Source: CAZDRI01 sp964508055 (GTDB taxonomy: Bacteria > Pseudomonadota > Gammaproteobacteria > PS1 > Pseudothioglobaceae). From it: a stretch of DNA of 5,813 nucleotides. The translations under genes were made by a program, and so were the position numbers. Shown here one piece after another: positions 1 to 5,789 of the stretch. Where the stretch lies: positions 1-5,813 of the forward strand of contig CAZDRI010000046.1 in NCBI GenBank assembly GCA_964508055.1, written 5' to 3'. How positions within the stretch are numbered: position 1 is the stretch's first letter; each line of letters starts with the position of its first letter. The notes under the pieces are model-generated. The model saw nothing but the letters and a program-made list of their open reading frames with translations. It did no database searches and was not told the origin of the DNA.

Positions 1-340
<340 letters not shown>

Positions 341-441
341 TAATTCAAGTAATTTAGAAATAATTAATATTGTTGTGTTAATTAATAATTACCCCTAAAA
401 TAAATTTTAACTTTACGCCATATTTATTAAATTTACCAGTT
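341..441 (+). other. 23S-5S rRNA internal spacer
   Basis: This AT-rich spacer of about 100 nt holds no tRNA or reading frame. A 7-bp inverted repeat (TAATTAA 361-367 with TTAATTA 378-384, 10-nt loop) could form a small hairpin in the precursor. It is all A/T and could also be chance. The spacer is expected to be removed during rRNA maturation. Confidence 0.6.
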
Positions 442-562
442 TGCTTGAGCTGAAATAGCAAGTGTGTCCCACCTGATACCATTCCGAACTCAGAAGTGAA
501 ACCACTTAGCGCCGATGGTAGTGTGGGGTTTCCCCATGTGAGAGTAGGACACAGCTCAAGCT
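442..562 (+). rRNA. rrf: 5S ribosomal RNA
   Basis: 5S rRNA is a component of the large ribosomal subunit central protuberance. The closing helix is formed by GCTTGAGCT (443-451) and AGCTCAAGC (553-561), a perfect 9-bp stem. The internal sequence carries the family hallmarks CCGAACTCAGAAGTGAAA (483-500) and GCGCCGATGGTAGTGTGGGG, with the CCCCATG loop-E/helix IV side. The length is about 120 nt, as usual. The ends are set from helix I and may be off by one or two bases. It lies about 100 nt after 23S and 15 nt before a terminator, so it is the last gene of the rRNA operon. Confidence 0.96.
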
Positions 563-576
563 TTTATATTAATAAA

Positions 577-612
577 ATGTCCTAGCAACAAATACATGTT
601 AGGGCATTTTTT
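577..612 (+). terminator. Intrinsic terminator of the rRNA operon
   Basis: ATGTCCTA (577-584) pairs with TAGGGCAT (600-607) in an 8-bp stem with one G-U pair. The stem runs straight into six T residues (607-612). It lies about 15 nt after 5S, where the rRNA operon should end. Confidence 0.82.
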
Positions 613-828
613 ATATTTAAAGAATAAAGGTAGTAATATTCACAAAATTTTATTGTGCTCAATAATTAAAATTATCTATTATTTTATATTGCTTTCTTAT
701 ATTTACCTTTTAGTTTAGAAAGGTATCCGTAGTTAGAAAAATGTGTTCTTTCATTGATGTAGTGCCACTCACTAGTGCATTACTTATAAAGTCTATAAAT
801 TAAGCCTCGTTTGTTTTTGCTTGGAATT
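613..828. other. AT-rich convergent intergenic spacer, no gene seen
   Basis: This is the space between the rRNA terminator and the groEL terminator. I see no credible reading frame, tRNA or coding-type codon pattern on either strand. Two short inverted repeats are present: ACCTTT/AAAGGT (705-710 with 719-724), and GTAGTGC/GCATTAC (759-765 with 777-783, one G-U pair, 11-nt loop). Neither is followed by a T-run, so neither is a standard terminator. The second is the most G+C-rich patch of the spacer. Confidence 0.5.
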
Positions 829-860
829 AAAAAAGCCCTGCAAAATTAACAGGGCTTTTA
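829..860 (-). terminator. Intrinsic terminator of the groES-groEL unit (probably bidirectional)
   Basis: AAAAGCCCTG (831-840) and CAGGGCTTTT (850-859) form a perfect 10-bp stem with a 9-nt loop. Read on the - strand, it ends in a run of six U (complement of A829-A834) and begins about 20 nt after the groEL stop. The + strand side also has four T, so it may act as a second stop for readthrough from the rRNA operon. Confidence 0.88.
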
Positions 861-880
861 TTAAGTTAGTAAAGGTAGTT

Positions 881-2527
881 TTACATCATACCACCCATAC
901 CGCCGCCACCCATACCGCCCATATCAGGCATAGCTGCTGGTTTTTCTTGTGGTATTTCAGCGATCATAGCTTCTGTAGTAATCATTAATCCAGAAATTGA
1001 TGACGCATTTTGTAGAGCTGCTCTTGTAACTTTTGTTGGATCTAGTATACCCATTTTAAGCATATCACCATATTCTCCAGTTGCAACATTATAACCATAG
1101 TTTGCATTTTTATTTTCTGCTACTTTATTTAATACAACTGATGCCTCTTCACCACCATTTGCAACTATTTGGCGTAATGGCTCTTCCATTGCTCTACGCA
1201 TAATATCATAGCCAACTTTTTGGTCATGATTTTCTGTAGGACCTCCTTCAATACCTTTGATAGCTCTAATTAAAGCAACCCCACCACCTGGTACAACACC
1301 TTCTTCAACTGCTGCACGAGTCGCATGAAGAGCATCTTCTACTCTAGCTTTTTTCTCTTTCATCTCCACTTCAGTAGCTGCACCAACTTTAATTACAGCT
1401 ACACCTCCTGCAAGTTTTGCTAGGCGTTCTTGTAACTTTTCTTTATCATAATCTGAAGTTGTTGTACTTATCTGAGATTGTATTTGTTTAATTCTAGATT
1501 TAATTGCACTTTTATCTCCAGAGCCATCAATAATTGTAGAATCTTCTTTACCAATTTCAACTTTTTTAGCATTACCTAGTTGTTCTATAGTTGTTGCTTC
1601 TAAAGACAAACCTACTTCTTCTGAAATAACTTGACCTCCGGTTAAAATTGCAATATCTTCTAAAATAGCTTTACGACGGTCACCAAATCCTGGAGCTTTT
1701 ACAGCAGCTACTTTTACTACTCCACGCATATTATTAACTATTAATGTTGCAAGAGCTTCACCTTCAATATCCTCTGCAATAATCAATAAAGGTTTACCTG
1801 TTTTATTAATTGCTTCTAATGTTGGTAATAAATCTCTTATATTAGATATTTTTTTATCATGTAATAAAATATAAGGTTCTTCTAAATCTGCTGTCATAGC
1901 ATCTTGATTATTTACAAAATAAGGAGATAAATAACCTCTATCAAACTGCATACCCTCAACAACTTCTAATTCATTATCAAAGCCTGAGCCTTCCTCAACT
2001 GTTATAACTCCTTCCTTTCCTACTTTTTCCATAGCCTCAGCAATAATATTTCCAACTGAAGAATCAGAATTTGCTGAAATAGTACCTACTTGAGCAATAG
2101 CAGAAGTATCTGAACAAGGTTGCGATAAATTTTTTAATTTAGATACTGCTTCTTCTACCGCTTTATCAATACCTCTTTTTAAGTCCATAGGGTTCATACC
2201 AGCAGCTACAGATTTTAAGCCTTCTTTAACTATAGATTGGGCTAATACTGTTGCAGTAGTAGTGCCATCGCCAGCAACATCGTTAGTCTGAGATGCTACT
2301 TCTTTTAACATCTGGGCACCCATATTTTCAAATTTATTTTCTAATTCTATTTCTTTAGCTACAGATACACCATCTTTAGTGACTGTTGGTGCACCAAATG
2401 ATTTATCTAATACTACATTTCTACCTTTTGGTCCTAGTGTTACTTTTACTGCATTAGCTAAAGTATTAACACCATCTAACATTAATTTTCTTGCTTCTAT
2501 ACTAAATTGTATTTCTTTTGCTGACAT
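881..2527 (-). CDS. groEL: Chaperonin GroEL (Hsp60, Cpn60)
   Basis: GroEL is the 60-kDa subunit of the cytosolic double-ring ATP-dependent folding chamber that works with GroES. At 548 residues it is the same length as E. coli GroEL and collinear with it. Visible are the nucleotide-binding residues D52 (KDGVS), the GDGTTT loop at 86-91 with D87, and the ATP-hydrolysis aspartate D398 in RVEDALHATRAAVEEG. Polypeptide-binding apical residues match at Y199, Y203, F204, L234, L237, L259, I263 and V264. The C-terminus (537-548) is the flexible Gly-Met tail that projects into the cavity. The ATG has an AGGAG at 2537-2541, 9 nt upstream, and follows groES by 41 nt with no terminator between. It is the last gene of the unit. 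The gene is intact, with A/T-rich codon use like its neighbours. Confidence 0.99.
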   Translation of the reverse strand: MSAKEIQFSIEARKLMLDGVNTLANAVKVTLGPKGRNVVLDKSFGAPTVTKDGVSVAKEIELENKFENMGAQMLKEVASQTNDVAGDGTTTATVLAQSIVKEGLKSVAAGMNPMDLKRGIDKAVEEAVSKLKNLSQPCSDTSAIAQVGTISANSDSSVGNIIAEAMEKVGKEGVITVEEGSGFDNELEVVEGMQFDRGYLSPYFVNNQDAMTADLEEPYILLHDKKISNIRDLLPTLEAINKTGKPLLIIAEDIEGEALATLIVNNMRGVVKVAAVKAPGFGDRRKAILEDIAILTGGQVISEEVGLSLEATTIEQLGNAKKVEIGKEDSTIIDGSGDKSAIKSRIKQIQSQISTTTSDYDKEKLQERLAKLAGGVAVIKVGAATEVEMKEKKARVEDALHATRAAVEEGVVPGGGVALIRAIKGIEGGPTENHDQKVGYDIMRRAMEEPLRQIVANGGEEASVVLNKVAENKNANYGYNVATGEYGDMLKMGILDPTKVTRAALQNASSISGLMITTEAMIAEIPQEKPAAMPDMGGMGGGGMGGMM

Positions 2528-2536
2528 ATTTTAATT

Positions 2537-2541
2537 CTCCT
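2537..2541 (-). promoter_or_regulatory. Ribosome binding site of groEL
   Basis: AGGAG on the - strand, 9 nt before the ATG at 2527. Together with the groES site, it is the strongest Shine-Dalgarno in the window, fitting a very abundant protein. Confidence 0.85.
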
Positions 2542-2568
2542 AATATAAATTTATCTTGGTTAACAAAA

Positions 2569-2856
2569 CTACTCTATGATTGCAGTAATATCATCTTCTC
2601 TCATAATTAAAAGAGTCTCATCCTCTACTTTAATTTCATTACCTGCATATTGCCCAAATAAAACTTTATCACCAACCTTAACATCAAGTGGTATTGTTTT
2701 ACCACTGTCATTAACTTTGCCTTTCCCTATAGCCAAAACTTCTCCCTTTGAAGGCTTTTCTTTAGCTGAGTCAGGGATAATTAAACCACTGGCAGTTGTT
2801 TTTTCTTCCTCCATTCTCTTTACAATTACTCTATCATGCAAAGGTCTAATATTCAT
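2569..2856 (-). CDS. groES: Co-chaperonin GroES (Hsp10, Cpn10)
   Basis: GroES forms the heptameric lid that closes the GroEL cavity and triggers substrate encapsulation. The protein has 95 residues, against 97 in E. coli. It opens with the family signature MNIRPLHDRVIVKR. It carries the GroEL-contacting mobile loop around residues 16-32 with a hydrophobic tripeptide L25-I26-I27 (GLIIP in place of E. coli GIVLT), then KGEVLAIGKG (37-46), PLDVKVGDKVLFGQYAG (56-72) and a C-terminal IMREDDITAIIE. The stop is TAG, and the ATG is backed by AGGAG 7 nt upstream (2864-2868). It begins 33 nt after the rpoH stop and precedes groEL by 41 nt, the standard groES-groEL order. I found no convincing promoter in the rpoH-groES gap, so rpoH readthrough is the simplest source of expression. 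Confidence 0.99.
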   Translation of the reverse strand: MNIRPLHDRVIVKRMEEEKTTASGLIIPDSAKEKPSKGEVLAIGKGKVNDSGKTIPLDVKVGDKVLFGQYAGNEIKVEDETLLIMREDDITAIIE

Positions 2857-2863
2857 TTGCTTT

Positions 2864-2868
2864 CTCCT
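2864..2868 (-). promoter_or_regulatory. Ribosome binding site of groES
   Basis: AGGAG on the - strand, 7 nt before the ATG at 2856. It sits inside the 33-nt rpoH-groES gap and supports this start codon. Confidence 0.85.
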
Positions 2869-2889
2869 ATGTTTTATTAAATTTTAAAA

Positions 2890-3729
2890 TTAATCTATAC
2901 TAATTTTTAGATCATCCCTTAGCTTTTTAATAGCTTTATTTTCAAGTTGGCGTATTCTTTCAGCAGACACTCCATACTTATCAGCTAAACTATGTAAGGT
3001 TGATTTTTTTTCTTTCAAGTACCTAGATTGTAAAATATCTAAACTTCTTGCATCTAAAGAATTTAAAATTTCATATAGGCGTTTTTTCTTGCTTTCTTCA
3101 TCATCAGATTCTAAAATTAGCTTTTCTGGTATTTGTGTTTCATCTGTCAAGTATTGTTCAGGTGAAAAGTTATCCTCATCATCACTATCAGTTTCAAAAG
3201 TTATGTCTTGAGAATATAAGCGAGATTCCATTTCTAACACATCTTTTTGCCTTACTCCTAAATCTTTAGCTATATTATCTGCCTCTTTATTAGTAAGAAA
3301 ATGATGTATTTGCTTTGTTGCTTGTTTTAATTTAAAGAATAATTTCCTTTGAGCTTTAGTAGTAGCTATCTTTACAATTTTCCAGTTTTTCAAAATAAAC
3401 TCATGGATCTCCGCACGAATCCAATAAACTGCAAAAGAAGATAATCTTATTTTTTTATAAGGGTTAAACTTCTTTATAGCTTTCATAAGTCCAACTATAC
3501 CTTCTTGAATAAGATCAGCTTTATCTAAGCCATATCCTTTATAACCATTAGCAATAAAAGCTACAAACCTTAAATGAGACAGAATTAATTTTTTTGCGGC
3601 TTTTAAATCATTTTTCTCATAAAGTTTAACAGCTAATTCGTATTCCTCATTTGCTGTTAATATTGGAGGATAGGTTTGTGTCTTTAGGTCATAAAAACCA
3701 TTTGCTACTGTTAACGAAAGTGAACTCAT
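2890..3729 (-). CDS. rpoH: Heat-shock sigma factor RpoH (sigma-32)
   Basis: RpoH directs RNA polymerase to heat-shock promoters (chaperones, proteases). The protein has 279 residues, against 284 in E. coli. Region 2 is at roughly 50-125, with LILSHLRFV (48-56), the core-binding DLIQEG (72-77) and the WIRAEIHEFILKNWKIVKIATT stretch (103-124). The diagnostic RpoH box is QRKLFFKLK at 128-136, which separates it from RpoD/RpoS. Region 4.2 has the helix-turn-helix YGVSAERIRQLENKA at 252-266. Residues equivalent to E. coli L47, A50, K51 and I54, linked there to membrane targeting and FtsH turnover, are kept at L42, A45, K46 and I49. An acidic stretch (181-186) replaces the E. coli acidic linker. 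The start aligns with the family N-terminus, although no clear Shine-Dalgarno precedes it. It is placed directly upstream of groES-groEL, its classical target, and downstream of nth. Confidence 0.98.
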   Translation of the reverse strand: MSSLSLTVANGFYDLKTQTYPPILTANEEYELAVKLYEKNDLKAAKKLILSHLRFVAFIANGYKGYGLDKADLIQEGIVGLMKAIKKFNPYKKIRLSSFAVYWIRAEIHEFILKNWKIVKIATTKAQRKLFFKLKQATKQIHHFLTNKEADNIAKDLGVRQKDVLEMESRLYSQDITFETDSDDEDNFSPEQYLTDETQIPEKLILESDDEESKKKRLYEILNSLDARSLDILQSRYLKEKKSTLHSLADKYGVSAERIRQLENKAIKKLRDDLKISID

Positions 3730-3761
3730 ATAAAAAATGAAGTAAATTTAAAAGAGCAAAA

Positions 3762-3789
3762 ATTATACCATATTATAAAAAAACTACAA
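3762..3789 (-). promoter_or_regulatory. Candidate rpoH promoter with extended -10
   Basis: On the - strand, TGGTATAAT (3770-3762) is a perfect -10 with an extended TGn. It is preceded at 16 nt by TTGTAG (3789-3784), a poor -35. A second TATAAT lies 10 nt upstream (3777-3772) and a third at 3798-3793. Transcription would start near 3755, giving a leader of about 25 nt. AT-rich DNA produces such boxes by chance, so this is inferred. Confidence 0.4.
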
Positions 3790-3834
3790 TAAATTATACT
3801 TGCCCAATAAATAGCGTACATTTTGTTCATTATT

Positions 3835-3863
3835 AATATAATTAATTAGAGATTTTAATTCAA
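3835..3863 (-). promoter_or_regulatory. Second candidate rpoH promoter (weak)
   Basis: On the - strand, TTGAAT (3863-3858) and TATATT (3840-3835) are separated by exactly 17 nt. They would give an rpoH leader of about 100 nt. The match is 4/6 and 5/6 to the sigma-70 consensus in very AT-rich DNA, so chance is possible. Confidence 0.3.
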
Positions 3864-3953
3864 TAAGTATTAATTTTTAGTGCTTTATAGGGTAGTTGCA
3901 AAAAATATTAGAAACTAAAAGTTAAAATCAAAACAAGTAATTATTAGCTATTT

Positions 3954-4586
3954 TTATAAATTTTTATCTTCATATTCACAAAGGTTAGCCACTTTGCAAT
4001 CTTTGCATTTTGGAAAACGAGCAAGACAAGTATAACGACCATGTAATATCATCAAATGATGAGCATCTTTTTTATATTCATCAGGAATAAATTTTATTAA
4101 TTTTTTTTCAACTTCTAATACTGTTTTGCCCGAAGCTATAGCTGTGCGATTAGCTACTCTATAAATGTGAGTGTCAACAGCTATTGTTGGTTGATTAAAT
4201 GCAATATTTAAAATCACATTAGTAGTTTTGCGACCAACACCTGGTAGCATTTCTAACTCTTTTCGATTATTAGGAACTTCAGAATTGTATTTCTCTATTA
4301 ATATTTTACAAGTCTGAATTATATGCCTAGCTTTAGAGTTAAAAAGACCTATACTTTTAATTTGCTCTCTAAGAGCATCTTCACCCATTTCATATATTGT
4401 CTCAGGTGTATTAGCAATAGGAAAAAGTTGGGCTGTAACTTTATTTACACTAGTATCAGTTGCTTGAGCAGATAAGGTAACTGCAACCAATAATTCAAAT
4501 GTTGTGGAATAATTCAATTCAGTAGATGGATTTGGATTATGCTTTAATAGTTCTTTAAAAATTTGTCGGCGTATTTCAGTATTCAA
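3954..4586 (-). CDS. nth: Endonuclease III (DNA glycosylase/AP lyase)
   Basis: Nth excises oxidised pyrimidines from DNA and cleaves the resulting abasic site by beta-elimination, starting base-excision repair. The protein has 210 residues, against 211 in E. coli. The helix-hairpin-helix LPGVGRKTTNV (114-124) carries the catalytic lysine K120, and VDTH (137-140) carries D138. The iron-sulfur cluster ligands C187, C194, C197 and C203 show the canonical C-x6-C-x2-C-x5-C spacing. The substrate-site LSAQATD motif is at 38-44. The start is TTG: no ATG lies between it and the in-frame stop upstream near 4659, an AAGAG is 8 nt before it (4595-4599), and the N-terminus aligns with E. coli Nth from residue 1. 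It is first in the - strand group. I see no terminator between nth and rpoH, so nth transcripts may run into rpoH. Confidence 0.98.
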   Translation of the reverse strand: MNTEIRRQIFKELLKHNPNPSTELNYSTTFELLVAVTLSAQATDTSVNKVTAQLFPIANTPETIYEMGEDALREQIKSIGLFNSKARHIIQTCKILIEKYNSEVPNNRKELEMLPGVGRKTTNVILNIAFNQPTIAVDTHIYRVANRTAIASGKTVLEVEKKLIKFIPDEYKKDAHHLMILHGRYTCLARFPKCKDCKVANLCEYEDKNL

Positions 4587-4594
4587 AATATCAA

Positions 4595-4599
4595 CTCTT
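4595..4599 (-). promoter_or_regulatory. Ribosome binding site supporting the nth TTG start
   Basis: AAGAG on the - strand, 8 nt upstream of the TTG at 4586. It is a partial Shine-Dalgarno but the only purine-rich stretch in the right place, and it favours TTG over the adjoining ATT codon. Confidence 0.5.
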
Positions 4600-4613
4600 A
4601 AAAAAAAGAAAAT

Positions 4614-4642
4614 ATTATACCTTAAAAGCTTGTTTTTATGAA
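4614..4642 (-). promoter_or_regulatory. Candidate nth promoter
   Basis: On the - strand, a perfect TATAAT (4619-4614) lies 17 nt downstream of TTCATA (4642-4637), which is 4/6 to the -35 consensus. Transcription would start about 20 nt before the TTG start codon. The -35 is weak, so confidence is limited. Confidence 0.4.
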
Positions 4643-4778
4643 AACCAATATACGCACTCTATATATTAAAAATTTTGCACTTATAGTCATAAGTTAAAAA
4701 TATTTTGTTGAATACATTAAAATGAACGAAAATGTTTATTAAAGATAAGTGCAATATACATTAGACGCACATATAAAT
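4620..4778. other. Divergent intergenic region between nth and tRNA-Arg promoters
   Basis: AT-rich and apparently non-coding. It contains a small perfect inverted repeat, ACTTAT-agtc-ATAAGT (4679-4694), and GCACTTAT (4677-4684) recurs inverted as ATAAGTGC at 4745-4752. These could be a regulator site between divergent promoters, but with so few G/C pairs they may be chance. Confidence 0.3.
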
Positions 4779-4807
4779 TTGACCCTAAATTAAAATCAAT
4801 AGATAAT
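4779..4807 (+). promoter_or_regulatory. Sigma-70-type promoter of the tRNA-Arg/pgsA unit
   Basis: TTGACC (4779-4784, 5/6 to consensus) and GATAAT (4802-4807, 5/6) are separated by exactly 17 nt. Initiation is expected near 4813-4815, so the precursor would carry only about 8 nt before the tRNA-Arg 5' end. This is the best promoter-like sequence in the window. Confidence 0.65.
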
Positions 4808-4821
4808 ATTACACTTTTCTT

Positions 4822-4898
4822 GCGCTTGTAGCTCAACTGGATAGAGTACTCGGCTACGAACCGAGCGGTTGCAGGTTCGACTCCTGCCGAGCGCGCCA
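4822..4898 (+). tRNA. tRNA-Arg (anticodon ACG)
   Basis: A full 77-nt cloverleaf including encoded CCA (4896-4898). The acceptor stem is GCGCTTG (4822-4828) with CGAGCGC (4888-4894), containing one T-G pair, and the discriminator is G4895. The anticodon arm CTCGG-CTACGAA-CCGAG places ACG at 4856-4858. A34 is expected to be deaminated to inosine by TadA so that it reads CGU, CGC and CGA. The T-arm has GGTTCGA. The body closely matches E. coli tRNA-Arg(ACG) as remembered. It starts about 8 nt after the predicted transcription start and ends 16 nt before pgsA, so it is likely processed out of the pgsA mRNA leader. Confidence 0.97.
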
Positions 4899-4914
4899 GT
4901 AACAATATTTAAGT

Positions 4915-5481
4915 ATGATAAATATTCCTACTACTCTTACTTTATCTAGAGTCTTTCTAATACCTGTTTTTATAGTGTTGTTTTTTTCTGAGTTTAAACA
5001 TGTAAACATCATTTTGGTCTGTATTTTTATTTTAGCAAGTATTACTGATTACTTAGATGGCTATTTAGCTAGGAGATATAATCAGACCTCAAAATTAGGT
5101 GAATTTTTAGACCCAGTTGCAGATAAACTTATGGTAACTACTGCACTTATATTATTAATACACTTTTATGGTTCAGTATTGATTACCATAGCATCACTAA
5201 TAATCATAATAAGAGAAATAAGTGTATCAGCACTTAGAGAATGGATGAGTGGATTAGGACAAAGAGTAACTGTTGCTGTATCAACAATTGGTAAAGTTAA
5301 AACTTTTGTGCAATTATTTGCAATTTCATTTTTATTATATAAAGGTGGAATTTTTGGATTTAGTAGTTTTTATATAGGTGTAGTCTTATTATATTTTGCA
5401 GTTTTTTTAACGCTTTGGTCTTTTTTTATATACTTAAAAGCAACTTTCAAACACTTGACAGAAAGGCAAAAAAGCTTATAA
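4915..5481 (+). CDS. pgsA: CDP-diacylglycerol-glycerol-3-phosphate 3-phosphatidyltransferase
   Basis: This inner-membrane enzyme makes phosphatidylglycerol phosphate from CDP-diacylglycerol and glycerol-3-phosphate, the committed step to phosphatidylglycerol and cardiolipin. It has 188 residues, against 182 in E. coli. The CDP-alcohol phosphotransferase signature D-G-x2-A-R-x8-G-x3-D-x3-D is complete: D48, G49, A52, R53, G62, D66 and D70, with D45 before it. PgsA-specific stretches are NIPTTLTLSRVFLIP (3-17), REISVSALREWM (100-111) and VAVSTIGKVKT (120-130). Hydrophobic segments lie near 10-26, 30-45, 72-99, 131-143 and 151-175, as expected of a six-helix enzyme. The ATG lies 16 nt after tRNA-Arg with no recognisable Shine-Dalgarno; the family N-terminus still supports it. 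The stop is 12 nt before tRNA-Gly, as in the E. coli pgsA-glyW-cysT arrangement. Confidence 0.97.
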   Translation: MINIPTTLTLSRVFLIPVFIVLFFSEFKHVNIILVCIFILASITDYLDGYLARRYNQTSKLGEFLDPVADKLMVTTALILLIHFYGSVLITIASLIIIIREISVSALREWMSGLGQRVTVAVSTIGKVKTFVQLFAISFLLYKGGIFGFSSFYIGVVLLYFAVFLTLWSFFIYLKATFKHLTERQKSL

Positions 5482-5493
5482 TTCCTTTTCTTT

Positions 5494-5569
<76 letters not shown>

Positions 5570-5666
5570 TATTCTTAAAGTATAAAGGAGCTAGGTTTAT
5601 AAATTACCATCTTAACTAATAAATAGATTTTATTAAGATTAACTCACTCTACTTTTCGCTTAATTT
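5570..5666 (+). other. tRNA-Gly/tRNA-Cys spacer with AT hairpin
   Basis: A 97-nt non-coding spacer. ATCTTAA and TTAAGAT form a 7-bp inverted repeat (about 5609-5639) around an A/T-rich loop. No T-run follows, so it does not look like a terminator. Readthrough from tRNA-Gly to tRNA-Cys therefore remains possible, although the spacer is long for adjacent tRNAs in one operon. Confidence 0.4.
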
Positions 5667-5740
5667 GGCTGGGTAGCAAAGCGGTTATGCAGGGGCCTGC
5701 AAAGCCTTTTAGACCGGTTCAATTCCGGTCCCAGCCTCCA
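5667..5740 (+). tRNA. cysT: tRNA-Cys (anticodon GCA)
   Basis: A 74-nt cloverleaf with encoded CCA (5738-5740). The acceptor stem is GGCTGGG (5667-5673) with CCCAGCC (5730-5736), and the discriminator is U (T5737), the identity base of tRNA-Cys. The anticodon arm GGGGC-CTGCAAA-GCCTT places GCA at 5699-5701 and has two G-U pairs at its base. The D-arm AGCAAAGCGGTTATGC is close to E. coli cysT, as is the T-arm ACCGGTTCAATTCCGGT. It follows tRNA-Gly as in the E. coli pgsA-glyW-cysT-leuZ cluster. No tRNA-Leu follows within the remaining 73 nt. Confidence 0.97.
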
Positions 5741-5759
5741 AATATTATTAATTTTTTTA

Positions 5760-5789
5760 GGGTCTTGACTAGTTGAGGGGTCTTTTTTT
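5760..5789 (+). terminator. Possible weak terminator after tRNA-Cys
   Basis: A run of seven T (5783-5789) follows a G-rich patch. The only hairpin I can draw is TCTTGA-CTAG-TTGAGG (5763-5778), a 6-bp stem with several G-U pairs and 4 nt between it and the T-run. The sequence GGGTCTT also occurs twice (5760-5766 and 5778-5784). The position suits the end of the tRNA unit, but the stem is poor. Confidence 0.35.

Noticed and set aside
613..828. A possible small gene or gene remnant between 5S and groEL
   Set aside because: No start with ribosome site and no frame of useful length on either strand; nothing recognisable as a decayed protein or tRNA.
2576..2887. A 103-codon open frame on the + strand over groES
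   Set aside because: Fully antisense to groES, which is a certain gene; low-complexity Ser/Leu/Ile-rich composition typical of a shadow frame.
3048..3269. A 73-codon open frame on the + strand inside rpoH
   Set aside because: Antisense to the conserved rpoH coding sequence, no ribosome site, and composition expected from the complementary strand.
4717..4905. A 62-codon open frame on the - strand between nth and pgsA
   Set aside because: Its first third is the antisense of tRNA-Arg and the rest is AT-rich promoter DNA; the start of the peptide is the familiar artefact of translating a tRNA backwards. No ribosome site.
5609..5639. The ATCTTAA/TTAAGAT hairpin as a terminator between tRNA-Gly and tRNA-Cys
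   Set aside because: The stem is nearly all A/T and is followed by TAACTCACTCT, not a T-run.
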